This document shows, in pieces, positions 39,090 through 52,200 of a stretch of DNA of 64,000 bases. The position numbers were made by a program, and so were the translations under genes. Within the stretch, counting starts at the first letter, position 1. Each line of letters opens with the position of its first letter. Source of the DNA: Epiperipatus broadwayi (lineage: Eukaryota > Onychophora > Udeonychophora > Euonychophora > Peripatidae); contig JAQFVV010006199.1 in the NCBI GenBank assembly GCA_028023455.1, forward strand, positions 682,001 through 746,000. The letters are read 5' to 3'. Under the pieces are notes generated by a model. That model was not told where the DNA came from. It worked only from the letters and a program-made list of their open reading frames with translations, and searched no databases.

Positions 39090-41905
39090 TGAAATATCTA
39101 CATCTACATAATAGTCTTTTGCTGTGTGGAAGAGGTTTTTTCCATAGGATGCTTACTCTTTCTACACTCTACACAAAAGATCACTAATAGACCTCTTGTA
39201 CTACTATCCCGAGCTACATGATCTACATGCAGAGTTGCAGTTCGTTCCTTTTTCCGATCATCTGATACTCATAATCAGCCTTCAGATTAATCCATCTGAT
39301 CCAGTGAAAATAAATCATTCAACTATCACTCGTATGCTCAATAAAGCAACTACTACTGAATGGCTTTTTTCAGAATCATATATCTTATTTGACAAGATTC
39401 AGTTATTATCACTACCGCCGATTCAGGCATGGTCCACCTTTATGGGAATTCTCAGCTCACTTATAGAACATCATACCAGAAAGTCAAAGGGTCCAAGATG
39501 GTTACTCAAAGATCTAGATCAAATCACAGATAAATTAAATAACACCAGCAATGATCTCTCTTTAGAGCAAATAATGCAACTTAAAATGCAATACAGAGTC
39601 AACCAAAAGGCCTTGGCTCAATATATTGCCACAAAAAGATCCAAAATCTTTTTGGCAAACCATCACAACTGGACAAGGAGCTACATAAGATGGGATGTGG
39701 GTTCAGCCACTCGACCTACCCACTCCATGATTAAAATTGATATGGAAAATTATGGAGGACCTGAAATGCTTCAGAAGATACACACACATTTTCAGACGAA
39801 ACTTCAAAGTAAGGATTTTGAAATTGGTAATATCTGGAACAACACTGATGACTCTTTGGAGCATAATATCACTAAAGCTGAAGTAATACAGAAACTTAGT
39901 GAATGTCCTGAGAGTTCTCACCCTGGCCTTCATGCCATTCCCCGGTTTTTTTTTTATATCTTAGTTATTTCACTGCATCGATAGTTTGTGGAATGATTAA
40001 TGTGCTAGCAGGTGATTTTCAATGCATTGCTGATTTATATCCAATAGCACTAGTCCCTTTCCTAAACAAAAAGATAAATCCTTCACTATTAGAGAACATC
40101 CAACCAATATCCATGGCCCCTTTGCTAATTAAAACAATAGAATCAATAGTTAAAGATCACATACAGGATCAGCTCTACAATCGCATCACACCTTTTTCTG
40201 TAATTCCTTCAGTTTTATCACACACCCTTCAAGAATACGGAGTTCCCATTGGGAACCTTATTCACAAAAATCATTTTTCACTTCACTTGATGGAAGAATC
40301 TCTAGGCCTCATCTTTCAATTCCTCAAGGTTCTCCACTATTTTGTTTTATAGCATACATCAACCCTCTTCTGCATGAGATTGAGAGGAGAGTCCCTGGAA
40401 TCTATCTACCAACAGTTAAAAAAGAGGTACATCACATTTCCTATGTGGATGATGTAACCATCTTTTTTCCAAATAAAAAGTTTCTTCCAATCATCCAACA
40501 AATTATTAATAAATACGAATCCAAATTTAAATCTTCATGTAAATTACTCCAAGTCTTCTGTTTGGAAAATGTTCACTGGCATGCCCAAAATTTTCTACTT
40601 CCATTGTACAAATCTTACACGCAAATGAGAAAAGATATTCAACAAAACATTCTTGACAAAAACATGAAAACAGTGAATTCACTGACTCAAATTTCACTCT
40701 CCCTACCTGGCAAAACTTCACTACTAATATGCTGATATTGTCAAGAATAAACTACTTCCTGCCTATAATCAAACCAACCAAAGTCTTTGTCAATAAAATT
40801 AATTCCATCTGCTCCAGACTTTTTTTGGAAGGGCAAAGTGGTTGCTATTAGTATAGCCAAAATGCATATGCCTAAAGAATTAAATGGGATGGGACTACAT
40901 TCAGTCTCCACATGCTATGCCCACAAAGTATTTAGTGCCTTACGAGCAATATACAGGGAACAAGGAAATTCAAATTTTCCTCTTCCAATAGAACCCACAG
41001 ATACCCCACCTCCCATTGAGAGTAAGTGGATTGTGGGAATTTTAAACTTTGCGAAAGGACTCATAAATGTAACACAGTCTTCCTTCCAATGCAAAAAGAC
41101 ATACTGTGAAATTTATGGCCTGAACTTTGCGAAAGGACTCATAAATGTAACACAGTCTTCCTTCCAATGCAAAAAGACATACTGTGAAATTTATGGCCTG
41201 ATTTATAAGGATCAAGCTTTACTTCACAGTGAAATTGGTCTAAATAACAAACAATTAATCAAAAAACTCAAAAGTTGGTACATCGAATCAAAATTTATTG
41301 ACTTTATCATAAAGCTGAAACTATTAGCATTACCCACTAACCACTTTCTAGTGTGGAAAAGAGGTTTTAATAACATTGATCCTCAATGTCAACTTTGCAA
41401 AATGACTGATGAAACTATTCAACATCTCCTTTACACGTGTCCCTACTTTAATACCATTAAAGCATAGATATCAACTAAAGTCACAGTTGATATTAGAATG
41501 TTATTATCTATTAAGACAGCCATCAACAGTAGTGATATTTCCATAATCAAATTGGCCATCTTTCTTTCCTATGCAGTCTGGATTACCGGATGCCAATTTG
41601 TCTTTGAACAAAAGATCCTCAGTGCCCCGAATGTCTACAATGGAGTAATAAAAAAAATTAAAGACAGAGACAAAATACTCATACCCGTCAAATTTATTTC
41701 GGGACACGTGGAATAAGGTTTTGTTTTTATAAACATTTTTTCAAAGCATACTTTGAAATCACAAGGAAACAACTTGTTTGGGACTAGAACCAGAATGGCT
41801 TCTTTGAAGCAAAAGACAGTTTAGTTCAAAGTCATGTAAATTTAATTTAACAATTGTAACAATTTTTTTCTTGTTTAATAAATTATTTGTTTGTTTGTTT
41901 GTTTT
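39090..41905 (+). pseudogene. 5'-truncated LINE of L1/Tx1-like type (endonuclease end, reverse transcriptase, zf-RVT)
   Basis: The element stands out by its higher GC. A long frame at 39196-39984 begins at the end of an endonuclease (FVPFSDHLILIISL, the SDH motif) and carries the linker before the reverse transcriptase. Frames at 39993-40352, about 40340-40735, 40787-41467 and 41498-41716 continue it. Reverse-transcriptase motif B reads IPQGSPLFCF (about 40325-40355) and motif C reads YVDDV (40441-40455). Downstream is a MPKELNGMGLHS block (about 40867; family GGLGL), and CQLCKMTDETIQHLLYTCPYF (about 41389-41451), a zf-RVT-type C-x2-C...H-x4-C cluster. At least four frame breaks or stops make it a pseudogene. 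It ends at a (ttgt)n tail near 41886-41905. An exact in-frame 78-bp duplication lies inside it. Its layout and motifs differ from both other LINE types in this window. Confidence 0.85.
41045..41200 (+). repeat. Exact 78-bp tandem duplication inside the LINE
   Basis: Copies 41045-41122 and 41123-41200 are identical base for base. The unit is a multiple of three, so a 26-residue segment beginning NFAKGLINVTQSSF and ending CEIYGL is repeated in frame. Confidence 0.95.
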
Positions 41906-43834
41906 TTTAAAAAAAAATTAATTGGATTGATTGTATTCTTAGAAGCAAAGGTGTTTTAAAATATATATTACAAAAGGACTGTAATTTTGGGTTCCAAATG
42001 AATTTTAAAAAGATGAAAAAACCTTATAACTAAATTATTTTGAGTGGTTGCTTAGGATACATGAGTTTGGAGTGCATTTTTTCCTAAAAATTAAATTAAA
42101 ATCAAATTTTAAAAATAGTTTCTAGTGTAATTCTACTATAAAGTAAGAATGGTTTATGCAGATTGGCTATGATTTCAGAATGGAAATCTGAAGTTAATAA
42201 ATAGAAGAATTTCCATTCCTATAATACTTCAAAGAATAAATAGAAGAATTTATGAACGCCACAAAATAAATAGTAAGTTTTATAAAAATATAAATAATTT
42301 ATGCAATATATTAGTAAATTTTTAACAAGTTTAGCTGCAAAATATTTAGGATCCTAATTGACTTTTGCCTGTGGCATGGAATTATATTTATTTAAAACCG
42401 TAAATTAATAGTAATGTTGAAGATATCATTAAATGATATATCACATTTTTTAATAAATGATTTATGATGATGATTTACAAATATAATTTGGTTAAATATG
42501 TACTATGATCACTTATAATTTGTAGTATAAATAATTCTAAGTGTTTGTTAGTTTTATCTTTCAATTTTTTTTTCCTGACTGTTCCTTTCACTATTTTGAA
42601 ATGTGTACAGAGAATAATGCTATTGACATTTTTCTCAGATTTCTTTCTTTATAAATATGACATTAACATGTTGAAAATTAGAACTTTCATATTTTATAAA
42701 GCTAATCATAGTTTGTTTGTCTAATAATGTAAATGACTGTAAAATTCTCATATTAAGTGATTTATTGACAAGTAGAATAATGGCATTTGCTTTTTGTTTA
42801 TTCACTTTTTAAAAAAAAAAAAGATAATAATTACCTCTGTTAAAAAGTTAAGAATGTAAGGTGATAATATACAATAGGTAAGATGATTCATAGGCTTGAA
42901 AGTATTGGCTTTCTTTCCACATGCTTTTCAATCGTTTTACTATTTTGTAATATATAATAATTTCATAATAAAAATTAATCATCAGTGATCCACCACTGGT
43001 TTTATATATATACAAAGCTTATCCTTTAATATCAAATCTCTGGCTGCTCTTAATGTTTGCAATCTAAAAAAATCTGATAAAAAATGAAATCCTTATAGAA
43101 ATAACACCCCTTTTATCAAAGCTGTCGCTAAAATACATATATGGTAAATTACTCAAGATCATATAATATTTGACACCCAAGTAACAAGTCGAGCACAGCA
43201 ATTTTATTCAATTGACCAAATTAAGATTTTTTAAAAATTTACTTAACTGAGAACTGTTCCGAAAAATCTTTAACTCTTTTAAACCTCCAACCCTAATATT
43301 GTGCTAAACTATGTAAGATATCCAAATTACTAATTTCTGTAAAGTTTCTCAGTAGCATATCATGGAACTGAAACCAATGGCATAATATGTGATTTGAACA
43401 ATAAAAAAAAAAAACACTTCGAATAAAATTCACTGATAAACTAAGCCAACTAATCATCCAGTTATTGGTCAGTAAATAAATATCTAACCATTATTAATTG
43501 GAAAATAAAATTTACAGATTAATTTGGATTGATTAGATAAGTATTGATGCACTAATTTAAAAAAATTTTGAAATATTTATGCAACTTCACTATTGGTAAT
43601 TAGAATGTTGTTTTTATGGATGGTTATAATTTTTTTTCAACATTTAGTGAGATTTGTTACAATGAAAGGTTATAAAATGAATAATTAGAAGAATAAACAC
43701 TTTTTCTTACTAAATTAGATTTATACAACAAATGCAAAAATATACAATGAACAGTAGAATGGCAGATATCTTTAAGATATAAAACAGTTAACAATTTAGT
43801 TTGTAATATTTCAATACAAACACAATTCATTTAC
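41906..43834. other. AT-rich unassigned DNA
   Basis: No gene is present. A small imperfect duplication (aataaatagaagaattt) occurs at about 42197 and 42236. A degraded SINE-like body may lie at about 43440-43510 on the minus strand, but it is too weak to call. Confidence 0.5.
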
Positions 43835-45245
43835 TTGGAGTTTAGATGTAATTATAGGGAATTTGAACACCGAGTTTCACATTCCCTCCAGCTATCCTTC
43901 TATCTCATACAACTGATATACATGTCTAAAAAAAGAAATGGGTTAAGATGTATGCTAATTCGCAGCTGAAGAAAAGTTTATTTTTTTGAGTTAAAATACA
44001 AAATGATGACGAGCATTTTTGAGTTACATTATTCTCATAATCATAGCTGGGGTAAGTTATAAAGTGATGGAGTGAATGGGTATGTAAGTATACATATTGT
44101 TGTGGAAATTTATGTAAAATTAGTGAATGGTGAAAAATACCAGAGTCCACTTCTTGGAGATGGGGAAGGATGAATCTTTGAGATTAATAGCATGGGTGGA
44201 ATTGACTATGTAGTATGCTTCCCTAATTTATCACCTTGAAGGGTCTCGCAATATACTGAATTGCTTCTGAAGATAGTATGAATAAATACCCAGTTAATTT
44301 CTGATACTCAAAAAAGACTAAGCTGCAATCTGGCTTGGTGGCTGCCCTCTTGTATGTGTATTAATGCTGTGCCAATTGTGTAGACACACACACCCAGTAT
44401 TCCTCAAAATAAACAGAATAACACCCAGTGTGAGGGCATTTAATTCCATAGAGAGTGCAAGAGATGATGGTTAAACTTTATCCTTTGAGTTATTTGGTAG
44501 TCTATTGAAGGAAGGGTGTATGTGTAAAAAGCTAGGTGGTACATAGGTGTGAAGATTTTATTGAGGACGGGAATGTGCAGAAAGTTAAGCATCAATATGC
44601 ATACAAGAGGACAGCCACCAAGTCAGATAACAGTTCAGTTTTTTTTTGAGCATCAGAAATTAACCGGGCTTTAGGGATGCATACTACATAGTCAATCCAA
44701 CCCATGCTATGGATTGCAAAGATTCATTCTTCCCCTTTCTTGGACTCTGATATTTTTTTTAGAATTCTCTAATTTTACATAAATTTAAATTTCCACAACA
44801 ATATATATATATACTTACATTCACACATTTACCCCATTATCTTACAACTTACCCCAGTTATGATGATAAGAGTAATGTAACTCCTAAAAGCACTCAGCAT
44901 CATTTTGATATTTCAACTTGAAAGAATAAACTTCTCTTCAGCTGTGTGTTAGTCCACATCTTAACACATTACTTTCTTTGAAGTTGAGTATAAACCTCAT
45001 ACTGTTATATGTCAAAAAAATAAATGATCTCCATTATACATATTTTAAGCTGAGCCGCCACTCATCACTTGATACAGATCATCATCTCTCACACACATAT
45101 ATAATTAGGGTTTGGTTTATATTAAGCTAATCTAATGGACAGGCTTCATTTTACTTCATTCTACAACTTTTCAGACATCCATACCATTGAAAATCTGATG
45201 TTGGAATGTCAAATCCCAAGGATTGACAAAGGCCCTATACATGAG
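43835..45245 (-). repeat. Dispersed repeat family A, interrupted by a foldback insertion
   Basis: The tRNA-like end of family A (ggaatttgaac...ctatctcatacaactgat) lies at 43835-43925. The rest (gtcaaaaaaataaatgatct, tttaagctgagccgccactc, aatggacaggcttcat) resumes at 45010-45245. Together they make one copy split by about 1.07 kb. The sequence tgtc(t)aaaaaaaNaaatg is present on both sides (43923-43940 and 45010-45026), as expected if it was duplicated by the insertion. Confidence 0.75.
43941..44966. mobile_element. Foldback element with about 400-bp inverted arms
   Basis: The left arm (43941-44368) and right arm (44587-44966) are imperfect reverse complements over essentially their whole length. 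They start with (g/t)gttaagatgt and gcagctgaagaaaag, and end at the centre with ggtggctgccctcttgtatg and its complement. The left arm has an extra stretch of about 60 bp. The spacer of about 220 bp carries no reading frame. No transposase is encoded, so it is a non-autonomous foldback or long-TIR element of unknown superfamily. A further 43 bp of unassigned sequence lies between the right arm and the flanking repeat. Confidence 0.8.
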
Positions 45246-45540
45246 GAGTCAAAATGGAATTTGGTTGTTCCATCATCAGTTTTTCCATGATATGGATGGA
45301 TGCTGGAGAATGGAGTAGATTGAAGCCTGTCCATTAAAGTTTGAATACATCCTATCTTAATATAATCCAAGCACTGATTATAAATACGTGTGAGCGATGA
45401 TGATACGGGCCAACTGATGAGGACTGGTTCAGCATGAAGTATGTACATTGGAGATTTTTTTTCTCACATGGTTGTGATTAGGGAGCTTGAAAATCTGTAT
45501 TCAAATTCCCTATAATTATATCTAAACTCCAAGTATGTAA
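45225..45540 (+). repeat. Dispersed repeat family A copy, head-to-head with its neighbour
   Basis: The copy runs from ccctatacatgagg through gaagcctgtccattaaagtt and ggttcagcatgaag to the tRNA-like end attcaaattccctataatta. It is opposite in direction to the copy ending at 45245, so the pair forms an inverted arrangement. Confidence 0.75.
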
Positions 45541-45613
45541 ATTATATTTGTATTGAATATTACAAATTAAATCTGTATTTTGTCCATCCCTCTTATGTGT
45601 ATTTAAATGGTCA

Positions 45614-45985
45614 AGGTCCTATACTTGAGGGGTCAGAGTGACTTAAAAGTTAATGTGTGTATGACAATAATATTGGCATCAACTAGATTTGGGTGTTACA
45701 TTTTCAATGGTATGGGTGGCTAAAAAGTTGGAGGGTGGAATAGATTAAAGTCTGTCCATTAAAGTTTGAAGATTTGTTATCTTAATATAAACTGATCCCT
45801 GATTATATATGGGTGAAAGATGATGATCTGGATCAATGGATGAATGGTTCAGCATGAAATACTTATATTGGAGATCATTTATCTTTTTCACATGTGTATT
45901 GGTTATAGGAGTAGAGTGGGTAGTTGATGGGAATTTAAAATTCTATCTTCAAATCCCTTATAATTACAATTTAGTTTGTGTAACT
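45614..45985 (+). repeat. Dispersed repeat family A copy
   Basis: The copy is collinear with the previous one and in the same direction: ggtcctatacttgaggggtc, aagtctgtccattaaagttt, ggttcagcatgaaatact, then gagtagagtgggtagttg and cttcaaatcccttataatta at the tRNA-like end. Confidence 0.75.
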
Positions 45986-46280
45986 TCTTATCTTTAGTGA
46001 TAAAAATGTTGCAAGATATTTCTGTATAAAAATATTCTCCCAGATGTGTTTATTTTAACATTGCTATGACAATATTTGAAATCTTATTATGTTGCTATTA
46101 AAAAAAAAAAAATCAAATTGAAAATTTGATAAAAATAATAGAAATCTGCATGCTAAAATTTAGTATCAATTTAGTTAATTTATCTTCTTTTTTTTTCTAG
46201 TAATAAAAATGAATATATTCTTATAAAAATATTCTCCAAAATGCTTATATTGTAATAATTTTAGCCATTACTTCTAACAA

Positions 46281-46387
46281 GCGTTAGTGGTCGAGTGGTC
46301 AGCACAGCTATCTTACAAGCAGTTGTCCCGGGTTTGCCGTTCGTTTCCCGGCCGATGATTTGACCCATGAAAAAAAAACAAAAAAAC
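46281..46387 (+). repeat. tRNA-derived retroposon with A-rich tail
   Basis: The stretch gcgttagtggtcgagtggtc...gcagttgtcccgggttt...ttcccggccgatga reads as a tRNA-Gly-like sequence. The anticodon loop is mutated to TTACAA and about five bases are inserted in the T arm. An A-rich tail (46368-46386) follows. It is a pseudogene, probably of the same source as the copies at 0.66 and 14.2 kb. Confidence 0.7.
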
Positions 46388-47655
46388 AGAATTTGGAATC
46401 TGATTAATGTATATGTCAAAAAAGTATAAATCTTAGAGTTAATCTAGAAATATTAAAATCAACAAATGTCATTGGTTGGAATAACAAATGTTATAATGAA
46501 CATAATGGCCGATTTGCAATCGTATATAAAAACATTTTTCATATCATTTCAGCTTTTAGTAAAGCATACTTTTATTACAGTTTTGTCACGTATTTATGTT
46601 TATTATTGTAATGTATTTCTTCTGCAATTTCTCCTTAATCTACACAATTCTTTTCGTTTTTCTTTAATTTAAATTTTTTTCATACAGATATTAATTTTAA
46701 TCATCAATGAGAAAAAGTGGGTAAAAATTGATCAGTGTTAAAATGGGAAAAAAAAGATCATTTCTAAAAGAAAAAATCATACATACTTGGCGATTTAAAT
46801 TTTGAATGTGATATAAACAATTCAATATATATAAAGTGCACAGATAGTGAAAAAAATTAAGCAGTTTACAACATTATGGAATTAATGGAATATGGATTAA
46901 TCAAAAGTAAGTGGCAATAACATTATGCGCCAATGAAAACTTTTATTGTGTAGAATAATCAAAAGTGAATGGCAGGTGAGTTTATGAGTGAGATAATCAT
47001 TGTGAATTATTTTTTGAAAATTTTTTATGCTAAGTTTTCTAGTACAATTCCTGAGAAAGAATTTATTGCCAATAATATATGGTTTATTAAATTAAAAAAA
47101 AAGAACTGGATTTCATAGCACATATAGAATTATTCTTGAATGTTATTTCACAAGAAAGCAAATATCCTGAAATCAACAATCTGAATTTTTAATAAAATGT
47201 ATAAAGTTGTTTGTCATTTTAATTTTATGCTTTTAAAAGATGAATTAAACTTTCATTAAAATCTATCTGTACAGTATATACACAACATATATTCTTTTCC
47301 ATATATTTCTGCTTAAATGGTTATTTTGGGTTTAATTTTAGTTTAGACCTTGGGTCTGGAATGGATTATTCCCAAATATAAATAATATTTTATTATAATT
47401 AATTAATTTGTTATAGCAGAATCCACTGAGTTATATATTTTTTTATGCTATCTATAACGTAATTTGTCTTTTAATATTTCTTTTTTTAAAAGCTGCCACT
47501 ATGAAATGGTTATATTCTTTTTTTTTTTTTTTAGAAAATTTACAATTTTTTTATCACCATAATAAATAATTTTAGAGCTTTCTATTCAATCATATATTGT
47601 TAATTCAAAAATTTTGAAATTTAAATGCTGATATATGGTATGGGTACTACAGGTG
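46388..47655. other. AT-rich unassigned DNA
   Basis: Only chance frames are present (for example 46466-46672). A T run lies at about 47518-47532. Nothing else was recognised. Confidence 0.5.
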
Positions 47656-49266
47656 TTTTAGATCAGTGGTCTTCAACCTTTTCACACCAGTGGACCAGCA
47701 AAAATAAAGATAAGATTTCTCAGACCAGCAGAAGTTTACAGATAAATTTTCTTAAAGATGTAAACTGCTTATGGTATTGCTTATCTTCACATGCTGAACA
47801 CTCTTTCTCGAGTTGCACAGTCATACTGCTACAGAAAACAGTACAATAACAATCATTCTCATTAATTTGCTTGCATTTCTACATTTATTATTTCATTGTT
47901 AAAACATGCAAGAATAAAATGTTATTCACCTGAATGTTGGGAAATATCACAGCTAATGTAATTACGTGACAATGATTATGATAAATGTAATATCTGTATT
48001 TAATGTTAAATATACAAGATGAAGAGATGAAGTTATATATATATGGAGGTTGTCTTTAGATAGTAGTAAGGGCAAATAAAAATCGCATAATTAAAAACCA
48101 CCATACAGCCAAAAAAAAGTCGCCATATTTTAAATCTGAAAAAATAAAATGAAACGTGTAAAAGTCTGAAGTTTTGATGTTATTGTAATTTTTTTTTGTG
48201 CTGGTGTGTTGAAAGGATCAAAAAATGTAATTAATAGGAAAAGTTTTTTTTAAAAATGGCCAAATAGACATCGGGTAATAGAAATAAAGCCCCCCCCCCA
48301 AAAAAAAAAATCTATGTATAGTCGCCATCTTTAAAAAAAAAAAGACAACGAAAGTTGAAAAAGTCAAAAGTTTTGAGCTTATTTTAATTTGGGGAGGGGG
48401 AGTGGATTGAGAAATACTTTGTCTTCACTGAGAAAAAAAATAGAGACCAAAGTTATTTTTTGTTTGTTTTTATTTTTAAAAAAAGGTAACAGAAATTGGT
48501 TTTAAAAATAAAAGTTTTAGCATTTTAGCGGTATACAAATAAAGCCAAAAAAAAAAAAACATTGCCTTATATGCCAAAAAAAGTGGGCGTATTTTTAAAC
48601 AAAAAAGAAAACAAAACTTGAAAAAGTCAAAAGTTTTGATCTTATTTTAATTTGGGGGTGGATTGAGAAATACTTTGTAAAAGTTAGAGACAGAAATTTT
48701 TTGGTTGTTTTTCTTTTTAAAAAAATGTGATAAAATTTGATTTCAAAAATAAAAGTTAAAGTCAAAAAAAAAATTACTGTATTGCCAAAAAAAAAACAAA
48801 CACTAAAAATGAAATATTAAAAGAGGGAGTAGAAAAAATTTAAGAGATCAAAAAAAGTCATGTTACATTTTATTGTTTCAACACATAAACAATGCCTACA
48901 AGCAGCCGTGATTGGCTATCAAAAAACAACAGGAGTTTGTATAATAAAAAAAATTTTTTTCCATTTTGAATTTTTTAGAAAAATAATAAAAAATTTAATT
49001 CTACCCCCCACCCCCATAAACATCTGTGATAAATAGAAAAACAAATTAATTTATGTATGATTGATTACATTTTGTTTTTGTTCTGTTTCTTTTTTTTTAA
49101 TTGGGTAAAAATGTGATGAAAAAATAAATAAAAATTGTTTATATTAATTAAATGTTTAAAATTCTATTATTACAAATCTTCTTGCCAGTCTAGTGCGGAC
49201 CCGCAGAAAACTTCTGTGGCCCAGAGCCAGTCCGCAGACTGGTAGTTGAAGACCACTGTTTTAGAT
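47656..49266. mobile_element. Non-autonomous hAT element with 8-bp target duplication
   Basis: The element proper is 47664-49258 (1595 bp), flanked by perfect 8-bp duplications ttttagat at 47656-47663 and 49259-49266. Its ends are inverted and begin CAGTGGTCTTCAAC, which with the following accagtggaccagc and the 3' cggacccgc/gtccgcagactgg sequence is typical of hAT (Charlie/Zaphod-like) termini. It encodes no transposase; the frame at 47625-47849 crosses the left terminus and is spurious. The interior is low-complexity and holds about three diverged copies of a 200-263 bp unit, marked by (a)agtc(aa/tg)aagttttga at about 48162, 48362 and 48624. Confidence 0.92.
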
Positions 49267-52200
49267 TGTTAATTCATTAGACATTTTAGTTGAAAAAAAA
49301 TACATAAAACTCTTCAGAAAAAAAACATATTCAGATAGAATTTGTTCTTCAAATCTTAATAGACATGTAATCAAATTTTTGTTTATTTGGGAATCTTATA
49401 AATTTATAATTTTAATTTGCCACATAGTAGAATAAGTATAAGGAGTTAGTGATTTTTTTATATTATTCAAAAATATTTATGTATTTATATATAAAAAAAA
49501 TTTTATTTAAATAATTTTTGTTTCAAATTTCTAAATTCATTTATTTATATTAAGAATATGACTAATATAATGTGTACATTGCTTTATTCAGTTTTATGTG
49601 AATTTTAGAAGATTGAAAAGGGATGAAGAGATCAAATAAATGCAAAAGAGAGAGAAAACTGAATCCCATACTCCCACAACGAGATAAATAGATAATTAAA
49701 AATTACCATTAAAAACATATTAAGTTGATTATAGATTGATTTCTAACATATTTTTTTATTGATAAAAATATTGCATAAACCTAAACATATTTATTGATTA
49801 ATTAATATTGTTTTGCAACTGTTTTAGCATTATTTTTTGTTTATATTCATATTGAACACCATTTCACAGTATTTAAGAATGAACAATTTTATACTTTCTG
49901 TTTTTAATATTTTTATTATTCCCTTTTGAGAAAGACTTGTAACCATTTGAAATATTGAACAAATACATCCATAAAAAGCATTGAAAATAAAAACTGTGAA
50001 GTAGGTCATCATTAAACAAAACAGTATAATAGTAATAGCATAGCATAATGTATATATAGTAAATTTACAAATATAAAGTAACTGTCATCTAAATATTTTG
50101 AAAACAAAAAGGAGTGGGAACTTAATGATTCAAAATATATAATTTCAATGTAGAATAACATTCTTGTTTTTATTACATAGTTTATTTTATAAACATATTT
50201 CAGTGTTAATTATATATATCAGCATAAATTTGATTTAGAAAAATATATATGATCAGCAAAGATATCTTATATTGTTTTCAGAACCTTTTTTTTTTTATTT
50301 ATTTAATAAAGCACTGTGCATTAGAGAAAAACTAAAAGTTTTATTTCTTGAAAAATCAGTTTGTTTATTTAAAAAAATGTAAAAGTTACTTTTCATTTTT
50401 ACATAAGATTTTAAATTAATATAGTCAATATCTCACATGGTATTGAGCCATGAATCTCCTAAGATATGAATATTGTCTTTTATTATGAGACAGAAATAGT
50501 TGATAGAATAACATACAATGGAATCTGCTGAAATAAATTAGTTGATTCCAGAATGTCATTCACTATATCATGGAATTTGTTGTAGCATTTATGGATAGTC
50601 CATTTCAGACTCATGGCTAGGACCAAAGTTACTAATTAAAATAATTATTTATGTGAGAAAAATCAAAAATATAAATGCAAAAATATGTATAAAGTTTATT
50701 GCTGTATGTACTCTATAGTTGTATTTTAAAGAAAATTAAAATTCATCTTTTAATCCTTATAAAATTTTGATGGCAAGATTATGATAACATTGATGGTGCT
50801 TTGGTCACTTTAGTTTAAATTTACTCTCATAGGGCTATTTAGCATTTGTTTGTTAGTTTTGGATTCATTTGATGCAAAAATTGGAACAAATAATATTGAT
50901 TATTACTTTTAAAAAAATCTCAAGATATCAGTAGCATATAGAGAAAACATAATTCAAAAAAGTTGACAATTCTGTTGATTGGTAGTTTTTTTTATTTTCA
51001 AGCTCTTGTGAGAATTTTTGAAAGTGCTCATTTTTTTGTTTAGATTTCAAAAATAAAAATGTATATTTTCCATAGTTTATATATTTATGATTATATTTGT
51101 AAAATATTTGTGAATTATTTGGTTTTTTTGACAAGATTATTTACAATTAAACTCAGATTTTATTCAAAAATATTTGTTTTTAGAACAAAAGTAAAGATAA
51201 TAGTAATAATGCAAAGCAGGAAATTGTGATTGACTGAAAAAGGAATTTCTTTATAATTATCATAGCAGTTATTTTTTGTCATTTTAAAATAATTATAAGT
51301 GAATTTTAAATTTTAAAACAGAATTTCATTGCTTTATTTAGTCTCAACAATAATTTTTTTTTGGGTTTTAGAAATGGAATTAAAACAGCTTTTATTTCAT
51401 TTGTTAAACATTTTTATTACCGGTAGTGGTAATAAATATAATAACAAAAAGCTATTGTTCTGATAATGTATTTCAGTGTATTAGTTTTTTTATATTAATT
51501 TGAAATTAATGTCAAGTACTTGAGTTGGATTCAAACATTTTAGGCTTTTTTAAAATTTCAGGTTATCATTCATGTTAAACTGAAATTTAAATTGTGTTAA
51601 GATTTTTGAGTCCAAATCATCCTATTTGACTGCAGTTCAAATCAATATATTTTAGTGTCCTCAGTTTATTATTAAGTGGGCACATTTTTTTATATTTAAA
51701 TAGAATAGTTAATAATATCAGCAAATCAATTCTCCAGCTCACATAATATATGATAAAATAAGAACAGCTTTCTAGTTTCTGACATTTACCTTTCTTAATA
51801 AAACTTGGGATTCAATTTTTATTTATAAATTATTGATTTTTTTTTGATAAATGTAAAGTTTGAGATTGAGCAATATGGAAAAAATTACAGCATTACATTA
51901 GTGAATTCATTATTGTTCCACTTATGTTAAAATTGACTGTTATTTTTATAAAGTTTAAGATATATGTGTATTTTCCAGCAGTTAATCTAGATACAATGAA
52001 GATACAAAAATTTTAGGCCATTCTCAGTTCCCTGAACTTATTATCACCCAATATATAATTTATTTAATCTTAGATCCATTATGTCTTACAAGAAAAGTTC
52101 TTTTTTCATTGTTGATTCTGAAAGCAAAGTTTACCATTTTCATAGCCAATCATTTGAAAGAAAAAATATTTCTTTGTTAATTTTTATTCTTTTAGTACTG

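Noticed and set aside
43926-45448. Minus-strand frames at 43926-44150 and 45209-45448
   Set aside because: They lie in the foldback arm and in family A sequence; the matching arms and copies do not keep the frames open.
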